Shown here: piece by piece, positions 24,012 to 34,923 of the stretch
Layout: the number at the start of each line of letters is the position of its first letter
How positions within the stretch are numbered: position 1 is the stretch's first letter
From: Oscillospiraceae bacterium
Lineage (GTDB): Bacteria; Bacillota; Clostridia; Oscillospirales; Ruminococcaceae
Assembly: GCA_028692035.1 (NCBI GenBank)
Contig: JAQUYD010000004.1
Span: 62,001 to 126,000 of the forward strand
Length of the DNA: 64,000 nt
Direction of reading: 5' to 3'
Notes under the pieces: generated by a model
Database searches by the model: none
What the model was told of the DNA's origin: nothing
The model's input: only the letters and a program-made list of their open reading frames with translations
Program-made: the position numbers and the translations under genes

Positions 24012-24536
24012 CTATTCCTCCCACCGGCCATCACACTTTTCTTTGATCTTTCGAACCAGCAACAAAAACACAGGCATCCAGAAGACCGTATAAATAAGCA
24101 TTGGAAATACCGAATGTATCAATATCAAGTGTACATTTTCATAGCCCCAAAGCCCATAAAAAAAGAAAAACTCCAGCAGCGCCCGAACTGCCGCCAAACC
24201 GCCGCCTAAAAGCAGCGCGCTTTTCCAACTGACCTTGATTAAAAAAATACTCAACAGGCTGATTGCCGCGCAACCGCACAGCATCAACAGCCCATTGAAT
24301 CCAAACAGCGCCTGGCTGCCCAAGTCGCAGAGAAGGCCACTGACCGCGCCGAAAACCGCCCCTGCCATTATCCCCTCGCACATGGAAACCGCCACGGTAA
24401 AGGACAAAACCCAAATGGGCCGGATCCCAAAAATTTCAAAGGCGCCGGCAGTCGTCTGGAGCGCATACAAAACCAGTAGGATCAGGCCGTATATTCCGTA
24501 TTTGACCGAATTCCAGAACCGCTTTTTCCGAATCAT
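24012..24536 (-). CDS. mreD: Rod shape-determining protein MreD
   Basis: A 174-residue membrane protein with five to six helices and the weakly conserved MreD pattern (GIRPIWVLSFTVAVSMCEGIMAGAVFGAVSGLLCDL). It joins MreC and RodA/PBP2 in the elongasome. Its ATG overlaps the mreC stop codon by 4 bases, so translation is coupled. Confidence 0.88.
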   Translation of the reverse strand: MIRKKRFWNSVKYGIYGLILLVLYALQTTAGAFEIFGIRPIWVLSFTVAVSMCEGIMAGAVFGAVSGLLCDLGSQALFGFNGLLMLCGCAAISLLSIFLIKVSWKSALLLGGGLAAVRALLEFFFFYGLWGYENVHLILIHSVFPMLIYTVFWMPVFLLLVRKIKEKCDGRWEE

Positions 24537-25468
24537 TGGCCGGCCTCCGCGGAAGGGCTCTCCGCCCCGGACGCACTTTCGCCGCCGTTTTCCTGCGTTT
24601 CTCCGGCGTTTTGCAGATCCTCGCCGATTTCAATACCCTGCCCGGCAAATGAGATAATCACAAATACATCCTTCACGTCCTGGATCGAGGCAAACGGCTC
24701 CACCACCGCATAGAGCGACACGCCATGCCCCTCCTGCTGGATCTCCATGATCGTACCGATTTTAAGCCCCTTTGGGAAAATGTTGCCGCCTGAGGTGAGA
24801 ACCATGTCCCCGATAGCCGCGCCGCTGTCCCGGGGCAAATAGGTCATCCGGCACTCGCCTTCTTCCTCGGCATCTACCGCGCCGGACACAATACCGGTAT
24901 CCCGGGTGCGGGAAACATAAGCCCCTACATTCAATCCCGGATCGTAAATCGTAATAACCCGGGAATAGGTCAGCCCCACCTCTTCAATCACGCCGATCAA
25001 CCCATCGGAGGTAATGACCGGATCCTGCTTGGAAACCCCTTGCAACGTTCCCTTATCAATGACAAAGCTGCCGAACTGGCTGTTGGCGTCCCTTCCGATG
25101 ACCATGGAGGGACAGAACTCAAAATCTGCGTTCTGCTCTTTGATATCTAAAAACTTCTGATATAGCTGATTCTCGTTTTTAATCGACTCATAGTCCAGCA
25201 GCTGATCCTGCAGCTGCTGGATCTCCTCTTTCAACTGCTCGTTTTCCTCTTGCAGCTGTTCGGTGCGCAAATGGCCCTGCAGCATACTGGTCACACCGGC
25301 GGAAATATCCGTCGCCACCCGCTGAAACGGGTATACGACCACCCCCATAATCCTCTGGGCAAAAGTGGCTACCCCCTCGGTATAAGCGGCTCGGATCATA
25401 AAGGCGCACATCAGCACAGCAAGCCCCAAAATGATTTTAAATGTCTTTGTTTTCAGAAAATCCTTCAC
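24533..25468 (-). CDS. mreC: Rod shape-determining protein MreC
   Basis: A 311-residue bitopic protein: one N-terminal helix (FKIILGLAVLMCAFMI), a coiled coil (QLQEENEQLKEEIQQLQDQ, residues ~70-105), and the MreC beta domain with VIGRDANSQFGSFVIDKG and TSDGLIGVIEEVG. It links MreB to the periplasm-facing synthases. The start is taken as the GTG at 25468, placed 7 bases after AAAGGAGG, although an ATG ten codons upstream is in frame. The last residues are a low-complexity Glu/Ser/Ala tail. Confidence 0.92.
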   Translation of the reverse strand: MKDFLKTKTFKIILGLAVLMCAFMIRAAYTEGVATFAQRIMGVVVYPFQRVATDISAGVTSMLQGHLRTEQLQEENEQLKEEIQQLQDQLLDYESIKNENQLYQKFLDIKEQNADFEFCPSMVIGRDANSQFGSFVIDKGTLQGVSKQDPVITSDGLIGVIEEVGLTYSRVITIYDPGLNVGAYVSRTRDTGIVSGAVDAEEEGECRMTYLPRDSGAAIGDMVLTSGGNIFPKGLKIGTIMEIQQEGHGVSLYAVVEPFASIQDVKDVFVIISFAGQGIEIGEDLQNAGETQENGGESASGAESPSAEAGQ

Positions 25469-25660
25469 GACCCGCCCTCCTTTGCTGTCTATCTTCATTT
25501 GCGATCCGCAAGCGGAAACAAAAAGCGGCCATGGGCCGCTTTTCCCTTTTATCCGGCAAACCCGCCGGGCAAAAGATCCCATGCCGCCTTAGGCCGGGCA
25601 CGGAATGGGAAAAACGCGGCTGCCACCGCCGCAAAAAACACATCCAACAAACCGAACCGG

Positions 25661-26680
25661 TTAACCGCGCCGGTCGTCCTCCGCCAGAACGTCGCGCAGT
25701 TTTTCCAGGTTCTCCAACACCGTACCGGAACCGTCAGCCACACAATCCAGCGGGCGTTCCGCCACATAAACCGGCATCCCGGTCTCTTTGGTAATCAGCT
25801 GGTCCAGCCCCTTCAGCAACGCACCGCCACCGGTCAGCGTGATCCCGTGATCGATAATATCGGCGGACAATTCCGGCGGGGTCCGCTCTAGGGTTGTTTT
25901 GACCGCGTCCATGACCAGCTCCAACGGGTCGGCCAGCGCCTCTCGAATTTCGTGGGGCTCGACCATGATGTTTTTGGGCAGGCCGTCCACCAGGTTGCGG
26001 CCTTTAATCTCCATCGGCGCCTCGCCGTCGTAAGGAAAAGCGGAGCCGATCTGGATCTTGACGTCCTCAGCGGTGCGCTCACCAATCAGCAGGTTATACT
26101 TCTTTTTTATATATTGAATGATCGAAGAATCGAATTCATCGCCGCCAACCCGTACCGAACGGGACGCCACGATGCCTCCCAGCGAAATAACAGCCACTTC
26201 GCTGGTACCGCCGCCGATGTCCACAACCATGCTGCCAGTGGCCTCTGCCACAGGCAATCCCGCGCCAATGGCCGCCGCCATTGGTTCCTCAATGATGGAC
26301 ACATATTTGGCGCCCGCCTTCTGGGTCGCTTCTTTTACCGCGCGGCGTTCCACCTCGGTCACGCCGGAGGGGATGCAGATCACCACCCGCGGCCGGACGA
26401 AGATAGAATTGCCCAGCGCTTTTTTGATAAACAGTTGCAGCATGCTGGTCGTAATGTCAAAATCTGCGATTACGCCGTCTTTCAGCGGGCGGACCGCCAC
26501 GATGGAACCGGGGGTTCTGCCGATAACGTCCTTTGCTTCCTGCCCGACGAACTTAACTGAATCACTGCGCACGTCCACCGCCACAACCGACGGTTCCCGC
26601 ATGATAATGCCTTTTCCCTTCATAAAAATCAAGGTATTTGCCGTACCCAGGTCAATGCCGATATCTTTTGTAAAAAACAC
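25661..26680 (-). CDS. mreB: Rod shape-determining actin-like protein MreB
   Basis: A 339-residue bacterial actin that guides lateral wall synthesis. [20 protein letters not shown] is phosphate-1, [18 protein letters not shown] is phosphate-2, and [15 protein letters not shown] is the adenosine motif. The GTG at 26680 after AAAGGGGG is chosen as start; the upstream in-frame ATG would add an unrelated 33-residue tail. It is the first gene of the operon. Confidence 0.95.
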   Translation of the reverse strand: MFFTKDIGIDLGTANTLIFMKGKGIIMREPSVVAVDVRSDSVKFVGQEAKDVIGRTPGSIVAVRPLKDGVIADFDITTSMLQLFIKKALGNSIFVRPRVVICIPSGVTEVERRAVKEATQKAGAKYVSIIEEPMAAAIGAGLPVAEATGSMVVDIGGGTSEVAVISLGGIVASRSVRVGGDEFDSSIIQYIKKKYNLLIGERTAEDVKIQIGSAFPYDGEAPMEIKGRNLVDGLPKNIMVEPHEIREALADPLELVMDAVKTTLERTPPELSADIIDHGITLTGGGALLKGLDQLITKETGMPVYVAERPLDCVADGSGTVLENLEKLRDVLAEDDRRG

Positions 26681-26818
26681 GATTGCGTCCCCCTTTGATA
26701 TTCCTTGTTTATTCGAATCCTGCGGATTTAAAAGCAAATTTTCGCCTTTCGGCTGGGCAGAAACCTCGCTGGGCCCCATTTCCCGGCCGCGCGGACAGAC
26801 ATCTGCACAATCAAGTTT

Positions 26819-26847
26819 ATTATACCCGCTTGCATAGGATTTCTCAA
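26819..26847 (-). promoter_or_regulatory. Promoter of the mreBCD-mrdA operon
   Basis: TTGAGA (26847-26842), 17 bases, TATAAT (26824-26819) on the minus strand, about 140 bases before mreB. Confidence 0.8.
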
Positions 26848-27030
26848 CTGCTCAAACAGAAAAAATTTTCGAAAATACGCAGATTTTTTTCAATAATGTG
26901 GGGGTTCTCAACTTTTCCCTGTATATGCAAGAAAATTCCACAAAAAAGGAACCGATCTGCCAACCCAATCGTTACAACAAATCTTTGAAATAAAAAATCA
27001 AACGGGGAATTCGGTTTTCTGCCGGGCCTG

Positions 27031-27648
27031 TTACCATTTTTCCTTATGGATCTTCCGTACCAGCTCCAACGGCTCCTGCGCCGGCCGGATAGCATCTTCG
27101 GCAGGATACCCCACCGCAATATAACAGGGCATGACGTACCCTTCCGGCGCGCCTACCTGCCTGGCCACAAACTTCCATTCTTCCCCCACAGGGATCCTGA
27201 TGGCGCAGCCGAGCCCCTCCGCCGCCGCGGCCAACAGAATATGTTCGATACAACACCAAATGGAAGCAAACCCATTGAGGGATTGTAGCGCAACCGGATG
27301 CAGCAGATCCCCATTTTGCCTATAAAAAGGCAACAGTAGGCACCCGCTTTGAGAAAGCATGCGGTATTGTTTCGGAACCGCGTCGGCATACATCCTGCGC
27401 TGGAAATCGTCCAACGGGCGGGACGCCAAAGCGTTTTGCTGCAAACCGGCCTTTTCCCGCACCTGCTCCAGCGCATTTTCGATTGACTCCCTCTCTTGCA
27501 GCACAACAATTTCCCATTGGCGCAGATGATCGTTGGTCGGCGCTTTGAAAGCGGCTTGCAAAATCCGGGAAAGGCTGTCCTCCGGCACCTGCTTTTGAGA
27601 AAAATCCCGGACAGTTCGCCTGTTATTCACAACTTCATAAAAATCCAT
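27031..27648 (-). CDS. Nitroreductase family protein
   Basis: A 205-residue FMN-dependent nitroreductase-type protein. NNRRTVRDFSQKQVPEDSLSRILQAAFKAPT carries the N-terminal FMN-phosphate arginines, and the C-terminal EGLGCAIRIPVGEE and GYVMPCYIAVGYPAED are the usual second FMN-binding region. It should use NAD(P)H to reduce a nitro, quinone or similar acceptor. The ATG at 27648 has AGGGAAGGA upstream. It is followed closely by no gene on the same strand. Confidence 0.85.
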   Translation of the reverse strand: MDFYEVVNNRRTVRDFSQKQVPEDSLSRILQAAFKAPTNDHLRQWEIVVLQERESIENALEQVREKAGLQQNALASRPLDDFQRRMYADAVPKQYRMLSQSGCLLLPFYRQNGDLLHPVALQSLNGFASIWCCIEHILLAAAAEGLGCAIRIPVGEEWKFVARQVGAPEGYVMPCYIAVGYPAEDAIRPAQEPLELVRKIHKEKW

Positions 27649-27680
27649 AGTGTTCCTTCCCTTATTCTGTACTGGCAGGT

Positions 27681-28553
27681 TTAGCCGATGATGATTTGGT
27701 ATGCCGCCCGGAAGGTCTCTCCCGGCGCGACGTTGTTGCCGTATTCCCGTTTTGTCAAATCGCCGGAGAAATTTTCCCCGTCGCACCGGCCATACCAAGG
27801 CTCAATGCAAACAAAAGGAGCGTCCTTTCCCGCCGGGGACCAGACGCCAAATAGCGGCGCGTCGAACGCCACCGTCACAAACGGTTTTTTCTCCCGGTCC
27901 GCCAGCCAGACCCGGCCGGTCTGCCTGCCTTCCACGAGCAGCGCGTCGTGGTCGAAAAGGCCGGGGGAAAGGGGATAGCAGCCGCCTTTCAGCGGGAGCG
28001 TGTGCGATTCTCCGGTCACCAGCCCTTGAGCGTTCAACAGGCGGTAAGAAAGATCTCCCGGCAGATCGAATCCCAGATAACAGCCGTCCATTCCGCCGCC
28101 AGCGGGCGGGCACAAAAATGCCGGGTGGGCACCGATGGAAAAATACAGCGTTTTTTCCCTGTCAGGATTATGCACCTTCCACGATACCCGCACCTCATTC
28201 CCCTCCAGCCGGTAGCCAATATCCAGCACAAAGGAAAAGGGATATTTTTGAAGAGTTTCTTCGTCCGACAACAGGCGAAACCAGATCTCCTGTTTACCCT
28301 GCTCCAGCAGGGTAAACTCCATGTCCCGCGCAAAACCGTGCTGGCCCATGGGATAAGACCTTCCCCCGTAGGAAAACGCCTTGTTTTTTAAGCTGCCCAC
28401 AAAGGGGAACAACACCGGGGCGCTGCGGCCCCAGTAGGCGGGGTTTGCATCGAACAGGAACTCTGTCCCCTGCCCGTCTTTTAAAGAGCAGAGTTCCGCG
28501 CCCTTTGTTTTAACCTGCGCCGTTAAATAGCCGTTTTGTATGGTATAGATCAT
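27681..28553 (-). CDS. Aldose 1-epimerase family protein (LacX-type mutarotase)
   Basis: A 290-residue galactose-mutarotase-fold protein. VKTKGAELCSLKDGQGTEFLFDANPAYWGRSAPVLFP is the classic N-terminal LacX pattern, with GQHGFARDMEF (His probably catalytic) and SIGAHPAFLCP further on, and CIEPWYGRCD near the end containing the catalytic Glu. It probably interconverts sugar anomers. The esterase gene upstream ends 3 bases before its start codon region, so the two are cotranscribed. Confidence 0.88.
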   Translation of the reverse strand: MIYTIQNGYLTAQVKTKGAELCSLKDGQGTEFLFDANPAYWGRSAPVLFPFVGSLKNKAFSYGGRSYPMGQHGFARDMEFTLLEQGKQEIWFRLLSDEETLQKYPFSFVLDIGYRLEGNEVRVSWKVHNPDREKTLYFSIGAHPAFLCPPAGGGMDGCYLGFDLPGDLSYRLLNAQGLVTGESHTLPLKGGCYPLSPGLFDHDALLVEGRQTGRVWLADREKKPFVTVAFDAPLFGVWSPAGKDAPFVCIEPWYGRCDGENFSGDLTKREYGNNVAPGETFRAAYQIIIG

Positions 28554-28556
28554 CCT

Positions 28557-29405
28557 CTATCCTTCCTTTCCCTCTTCCTGCAGAATCGGCCCGTGGCGCA
28601 GCGGCAGCCATCCACCAATGGCCTTGCGCAGGCTCAGATCCCAAAAATCCCATTCATGCTGGTAACCCGGCACCTCTTCATAAAAAACGTCGCATCCCAG
28701 TCCGGTCAAAAAATCTGCCGCTTTGCGGCAGCGCGGCAGGGCACGGATATCCTCTGTGCCGCAGGTGAAAAACATCCGGGGCAAGGAAATCCCCGAACTG
28801 GCATGCTGTTCGGCCTGGGCGTACGCGTCGAACCGGGAGCCTGAAAAATACGCCAGATCGCCATAAAAATCGGCAAGATCTGGCAGCGCCATGCTTTCCT
28901 CCCGCCGGCTTTTTGCAAACGCCGGCAGCTCTTCTCCCAACCGGGCGGCGCCAGACATCATAAGCGCCGCGGCAAACCGCCCCGGATAAGCCATGGCAAT
29001 TTTCATCGCGCCGTTGGCCCCCATGGAAAGGCCCGCCACAAAGGTATCCTCCCGCCGGTCGGAAATGGGGAAGAGCGTCTTCAGCACCAGTGGCAGCTCC
29101 TCGGTAATCCAGGTAAAATATCGGGGACCCTGCAGATAGTCTGCATAATCAGAATTGGCGGCAGCTGGCATGACCACCGCCAGTTTATGCTCATCCGCAT
29201 ACCGCACAATATTGGTAAAATGCAGATAGTCGGTCTCGTCCCCGTACGTTCCGTGGAGCAGATACATCAGCTGATAGCGCATCCCCGGCTGATAGACCTC
29301 TTTTCCCGCCGCCATGTCGTCATAGGTCATGGTGGGCAAAACCACCGTGATGTTGGTCTGCCGCCCCAAACTTTTGGACAGCAGGTTCATTCGGATAACC
29401 GCCAT
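28557..29405 (-). CDS. Esterase, EstA/esterase D-like alpha/beta hydrolase
   Basis: A 282-residue serine esterase of the tributyrin/feruloyl/esterase D type. YLLHGTYGDETDYLHFTNIVRYADEH gives the oxyanion loop, FVAGLSMGANGAMKIAMAYPG the nucleophile Ser, CGTEDI the probable acid and YQHEWDFWDLSLR the catalytic His. No signal peptide, so it is cytoplasmic. It likely removes acyl groups from sugars, which agrees with the mutarotase gene directly after it. Confidence 0.88.
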   Translation of the reverse strand: MAVIRMNLLSKSLGRQTNITVVLPTMTYDDMAAGKEVYQPGMRYQLMYLLHGTYGDETDYLHFTNIVRYADEHKLAVVMPAAANSDYADYLQGPRYFTWITEELPLVLKTLFPISDRREDTFVAGLSMGANGAMKIAMAYPGRFAAALMMSGAARLGEELPAFAKSRREESMALPDLADFYGDLAYFSGSRFDAYAQAEQHASSGISLPRMFFTCGTEDIRALPRCRKAADFLTGLGCDVFYEEVPGYQHEWDFWDLSLRKAIGGWLPLRHGPILQEEGKEG

Positions 29406-29564
29406 TTCACATTCCCTCCCATCGTTTTTGCCTGCATTCTTACATCCTTTTTATTGTAGCATATTTCCGCCGCCCTGTAAGCAAAAAAGCCGGGACAAAG
29501 GTAGCTACTGATAAGACAGTATCAACAACAAACTGAACAGGGTAGCTGCCATACGGGGTGCAAC

Positions 29565-29605
29565 AAAAGACGGGTGAGAAGCAGACGCTTTCACCCGTCT
29601 TTTGC
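29565..29605 (+). terminator. Hairpin near the left end of the element
   Basis: AAAAGACGGGTGA pairs with TCACCCGTCTTTT (13 bp). No gene is seen between 29455 and 29880; the stretch holds this hairpin and two others. Confidence 0.6.
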
Positions 29606-29758
29606 GTTCGGCGTTATGCTGTAAATGTTACGCAGTAGAACGCCATTTTTGAGGGAGGGAATATAAAACCCTTACCCACTCTGTTTCAGCGTCCGCAAAG
29701 CCGCATGAATACAGGCTTTTTTGACCTCTATTGCGTGACAGGACACCCATAATATTTG

Positions 29759-29862
29759 AGGGCGCAAGCGGTCTGCTGCTTGCGCCCTCTTGATTGCCAT
29801 ACAGCAAAGACGGGAAAAGCTGTCAAGGGCGCGAAGCGCGAAGTTTACCCTTGACAGCTTTT
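29759..29862. repeat. Two consecutive stem-loops after the HTH/sigma genes
   Basis: GAGGGCGCAAGC pairs with GCTTGCGCCCTC (29759-29790). AAAAGCTGTCAAGGG (29815-29829) pairs perfectly with CCCTTGACAGCTTTT (29848-29862). The second lies just downstream of the minus-strand HTH gene and is its probable terminator. Confidence 0.65.
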
Positions 29863-29879
29863 CATGGCTTTGCTACTCG

Positions 29880-30089
29880 TTAACGGTCAAACCGAAACTG
29901 CAAGATAGCATTTATCAGCTTTGCTTTGAGCCTGTCCTCTATGTCGCTATTGAAATGTCCTTGATACATGGATAGGTATTTGATGTACCCGGCGTAGTGC
30001 CGCAATACTGTGTCCATCGCTTCCGGCTCTCCCGTAACAGCTTTTTCTATCACTTCAATAGGCAACAAGGGATATTTCTTACTCGCCAT
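29880..30089 (-). CDS. Helix-turn-helix protein of the Tn916 Orf8 type
   Basis: A 69-residue protein, YPLLPIEVIEKAVTGEPEAMDTVLRHYAGYIKYLSM, matching the small HTH_16-type protein that accompanies the element sigma factor in Tn916-like and related integrative elements. It probably acts with the sigma factor in element regulation. It overlaps the end of the sigma gene by 11 bases. Confidence 0.8.
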   Translation of the reverse strand: MASKKYPLLPIEVIEKAVTGEPEAMDTVLRHYAGYIKYLSMYQGHFNSDIEDRLKAKLINAILQFRFDR

Positions 30090-30516
30090 TTCTCAATACC
30101 TCCATTTCTTTCCGCAACAGGCGCAAGGCGGCGTTCTTCCTGTAATTTGCCGTACTACGGGGGCAGTCGTACAATCTGCCGATTTCCTTATCTCTGCACC
30201 CGAAGAAAAAACGCAAAAACAGGATTTCCCGACGTTGTTCCGATAGCTTCAATAGGGCTGTTACCAACTGCCTGTTTTCGATAAGGACTGTTTCGCCGCG
30301 AAAAGCGAAGGCGGTTGGCTCGTCCCGCATGGCAAAATACTCGTCTGTGCTACCAGGCTCAAAGTGTAGTTCATGCAGATAGTCAAGCGATACCTCACGC
30401 TTCTGTTTCCTCTGCAAGTCGCGGCAGGCGTTGATTGCCTCATAGCGTAAAGTGGTCTTGCAAAAGGCGTTGAATGTGTGCTGAATGTGCTCCCGTAGCT
30501 TGTCCGTATAGGTCAT
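30079..30516 (-). CDS. Element-encoded sigma-70-like factor (Tn916 Orf7 type)
   Basis: A 145-residue protein. The C-terminal part LIENRQLVTALLKLSEQRREILFLRFFFGCRDKEIGRLYDCPRSTANYRKNAALRLLRKEM is a region 4 sigma domain with its helix-turn-helix. A region 2 is not obvious. In Tn916-like elements this protein controls excision and transfer genes. It is translationally coupled to the small HTH gene. Confidence 0.82.
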   Translation of the reverse strand: MTYTDKLREHIQHTFNAFCKTTLRYEAINACRDLQRKQKREVSLDYLHELHFEPGSTDEYFAMRDEPTAFAFRGETVLIENRQLVTALLKLSEQRREILFLRFFFGCRDKEIGRLYDCPRSTANYRKNAALRLLRKEMEVLRNGE

Positions 30517-30693
30517 CTAAATCACCCCCGTTCCTCCCGGTAGGGGGTAATTGCAATAAAAATAAGCGTTAGGGGCTAAAACACAACATAGCCATTCCTC
30601 CTTGATGCTGCCATGCTGCCTTCCCGCTGGTACGGCAAAACGGCGGCCTTGATTACTCAAAACCGCCGTTTGCTGCCAATATGCGGCAGTTTC

Positions 30694-31068
30694 TTATGTT
30701 GGATTATCACAAAAATCTAATTGTTGTAATAGTATTTGAATTTCGGCAGTTTTTAAGACTTTCCCCATGCTAACCACGTTTTCGTTTACTACAAGAGCCG
30801 GAACGTGCATAACGCCATACTCCATTACCTTTTGCAAATCCGTAATGTATTCGATCTCAATATCAAGTCCCATATTTTTTACTGCTTCTTTTACGTATTT
30901 CAATTGTTCATGGCATGAACCGCAGCCCGCACCAAGGACTTTTATGTTGTGCAGTTCGTTTCCGACTTTTTTTGCTATCGGCTGCAAAAGTCTTGTTTCG
31001 CAATCACATCCACAACAGGATTGTTCTTTTTCCAGTTTCTTTTTCTTTTTAAAATTAAATAGTGGCAT
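30694..31068 (-). CDS. Thioredoxin-family redox protein (cargo)
   Basis: A 124-residue protein with a basic, Cys-rich N-terminal extension (EQSCCGCDCETR) and a glutaredoxin-like thioredoxin domain with active site GAGCGSC (C-x-x-C) and the cis-Pro in MHVPALVVNENVVSMGKV. It is the 'small redox-active disulfide protein' type often encoded beside ArsP-like permeases and ArsR. It probably supplies reducing power or binds the metalloid. It follows the permease on the same strand. Confidence 0.82.
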   Translation of the reverse strand: MPLFNFKKKKKLEKEQSCCGCDCETRLLQPIAKKVGNELHNIKVLGAGCGSCHEQLKYVKEAVKNMGLDIEIEYITDLQKVMEYGVMHVPALVVNENVVSMGKVLKTAEIQILLQQLDFCDNPT

Positions 31069-31123
31069 AATTTATTACCTCCAAAATTATTTTGTCCAAA
31101 TATAAATCAAAACACATTGCCGC

Positions 31124-32140
31124 TTATACAAGCAAAAATTGAATCGCATTAAAGATGTACCCCACAATAATAATGCCAACAGCGCATATACCAATAAATA
31201 AAGCAAGCAATTTCGGCTTAACGGCTTTACGTAGCATAATCATTGAGGGTAGTGACAAGGTTGTTACACCCATCATAAAAGAGAGAACAACACCAAGCTG
31301 CGCGCCCTTTGCCAACAGCGCTTCCGCAATCGGAATTGTACCAAAAATATCTGCATACATAGGAATACCCGCAATTGTTGCGAGAATAACGCCGAAAGGA
31401 TTGCCGTCGCCGAGGATTTTTACAATAAAATCTTCGGGTATCCAGTTGTGAATAAACGTACCAATTCCGACACCTACAAGAACATAAGGAAAAACCTTTT
31501 TTGCGGTATCAACGACCTGCTCCCGAGCAAACTTTATTCTGTCCTTGAACTGTAATTTTTCCTGCGGAATATCGAGCGTGTTTCCACTGCGAATAAACTC
31601 TTGCACTTGATTATCAAGGTGCATTTTTTCAATCAATGTACCGCCCGTAACAGCAATTACAAGACCGAGCAGCACATAAACGATTGCAACTTTCCATCCG
31701 AAAATGCTCATTAGAAGGATAAGCGAGCCGAGGTCAACCATAGGGGAGGAAATCAAAAACGAGAAAGTTACCCCGAGAGGTAAGCCCGCACTTGTAAAGC
31801 CAATAAATAGTGGAATGGAGGAACAGGAGCAAAACGGCGTGATAGTGCCGAGAAGCGCAGAAATGCAGTTTGCACCAATTCCTTGAAAACGTCCAAGTAT
31901 TTTTTTCGTCCGTTCCGGTGGGAAATAGCTTTGAATATAGGAAATAATCAAAATCAATATGGCGAGTAATGCCATAATTTTGATGGTGTCATAAAGGAAA
32001 AAGTGTACGCTTGCACCTACTGGGGTAGATAAATCAAACCCAACGGCGGTTAGCCCTTTCCCAATTAGGTCATCCAACCACTCCATACCAAGCAGTTGGT
32101 TTTGAATAAAGTACCAAATTGATTTTATTGTATTCATCAT
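31124..32140 (-). CDS. DUF318/ArsP-type permease (cargo)
   Basis: A 338-residue polytopic membrane protein with about eight helices. GIGANCISALLGTITPFCSCSSIPLF holds the conserved CSCSS motif of the permease family that includes ArsP, an exporter of organoarsenicals such as trivalent methylarsenicals. SSPMVDLGSLILLMSIFGWKVA is the second conserved region. With ArsR and the thioredoxin it forms a metalloid-response cassette. Substrate is inferred from family and context. Confidence 0.85.
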   Translation of the reverse strand: MMNTIKSIWYFIQNQLLGMEWLDDLIGKGLTAVGFDLSTPVGASVHFFLYDTIKIMALLAILILIISYIQSYFPPERTKKILGRFQGIGANCISALLGTITPFCSCSSIPLFIGFTSAGLPLGVTFSFLISSPMVDLGSLILLMSIFGWKVAIVYVLLGLVIAVTGGTLIEKMHLDNQVQEFIRSGNTLDIPQEKLQFKDRIKFAREQVVDTAKKVFPYVLVGVGIGTFIHNWIPEDFIVKILGDGNPFGVILATIAGIPMYADIFGTIPIAEALLAKGAQLGVVLSFMMGVTTLSLPSMIMLRKAVKPKLLALFIGICAVGIIIVGYIFNAIQFLLV

Positions 32141-32217
32141 ACAGCCTCCATTTCATAGATACATTGAAATGTATCTATATTTAGTGTTGAACAGAAGCCG
32201 CCAGTTTGAAAGGCGGC

Positions 32218-32517
32218 TTAGTTTTGTGTCGGTTGGTGTTGTAATTGTGTAATTTCGGAAAGCAGTCTCTTTGCTTTCTCAACACCGTCCGGGTTCAGTG
32301 AATAATAAGTCCATTTTCCCTCTTTGCGAGGAATAACAATTTCCGCATCGCAAAGGATTTTCATGTGATGGGATAAAGTGGGCTGCGTAATTTTGATTTC
32401 GTCAAGTAAATCACAAGCGCACTTCTCACCCGCTATAAGCAGTTTTAGAACGTGTATTCTATTTTCATCGCAGAATGCTTTGAAAATAGTGGCAATTCTT
32501 TTCTCGTTTGTATCCAA
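32218..32517 (-). CDS. ArsR-family repressor (cargo)
   Basis: A 99-residue winged-helix repressor. GEKCACDLLDEIKITQPTLSHHMKILCDAEIV contains the C-x-C-D metalloid site at the start of the recognition region and the HTH; a C-terminal Q-rich tail follows. It should release DNA on binding As(III) or Sb(III) and control the permease and thioredoxin genes 78 bases downstream. Confidence 0.9.
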   Translation of the reverse strand: MDTNEKRIATIFKAFCDENRIHVLKLLIAGEKCACDLLDEIKITQPTLSHHMKILCDAEIVIPRKEGKWTYYSLNPDGVEKAKRLLSEITQLQHQPTQN

Positions 32518-32728
32518 CTACTTCACCTCCCATAGATTTTTATCTATATGTTATTATACACAACGCATAGAAGAATGTCAATATATTTTGAAAATTTATT
32601 GCGCCAACTTTGGCAAAACGGGATTGGTGTCGTGTTAGTAATTGAGCGAAAAATATTTCTTAATATTTCTTAAAATCTTTGGCAATTTCCGGTTTGCGGT
32701 GTTGTAGATAGTGAAAGGAGAAATGCGA

Positions 32729-33070
32729 ATGGAAAACAGAAAACGAAGCGTCCAAATCATCGTGAGGGTTACGGAAGAAGAACGGGGCTTGATAGAGCAA
32801 AAGATGAAGCAGATACCCACAAAAAACCTGTCCGCATTCGCCCGCAAAATGCTCATTGACGGGTACATCATTTTGCTTGATACGCCGGAGATAAAAGCGC
32901 ATACGGCACAGCTTCAAAAGATGGGCGTTAATCTCAATCAGATAGCGCGGCGTGTTAATGAAACGGGAGGTATCCACGCCGCCGATATGGACGATTTGAA
33001 AGGGCTTATGGCGGAAGTTTGGAAGTCGGAACGGCGATTGCTTTTGCAGTTTGCGAAGCTTACGAAATGA
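32729..33070 (+). CDS. mobC: Plasmid mobilisation relaxosome protein MobC
   Basis: A 113-residue MobC. KRSVQIIVRVTEEERGLIEQKMKQIPTKNLSAFARKMLIDGYII is the ribbon-helix-helix DNA-binding part, and LQKMGVNLNQIARRVNETGGI is the typical MobC motif. It assists a relaxase at oriT. The ATG at 32729 has AAAGGAG upstream. No relaxase gene follows; only a 27-codon frame starting at 33067 (overlapping the mobC stop) remains. Confidence 0.88.
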   Translation: MENRKRSVQIIVRVTEEERGLIEQKMKQIPTKNLSAFARKMLIDGYIILLDTPEIKAHTAQLQKMGVNLNQIARRVNETGGIHAADMDDLKGLMAEVWKSERRLLLQFAKLTK

Positions 33071-33178
33071 AAGGGTTTGGGAATATCCCAACAAGCAAAA
33101 TGCGGGGCATTTTACGGAAAGGGTACCCCTTTCCTATGCTTGCTCCGTAGTTAGTGCAACAGAAAGGACGGGAAAGGA

Positions 33179-34850
<1,672 letters not shown>

Positions 34851-34923
34851 CCGAAGCTATGCCGTTCCCCGAAAACAACTCTATGCTGTTTTATGAGTGC
34901 CGCCCAAACGCCCGGCTTTTTTG

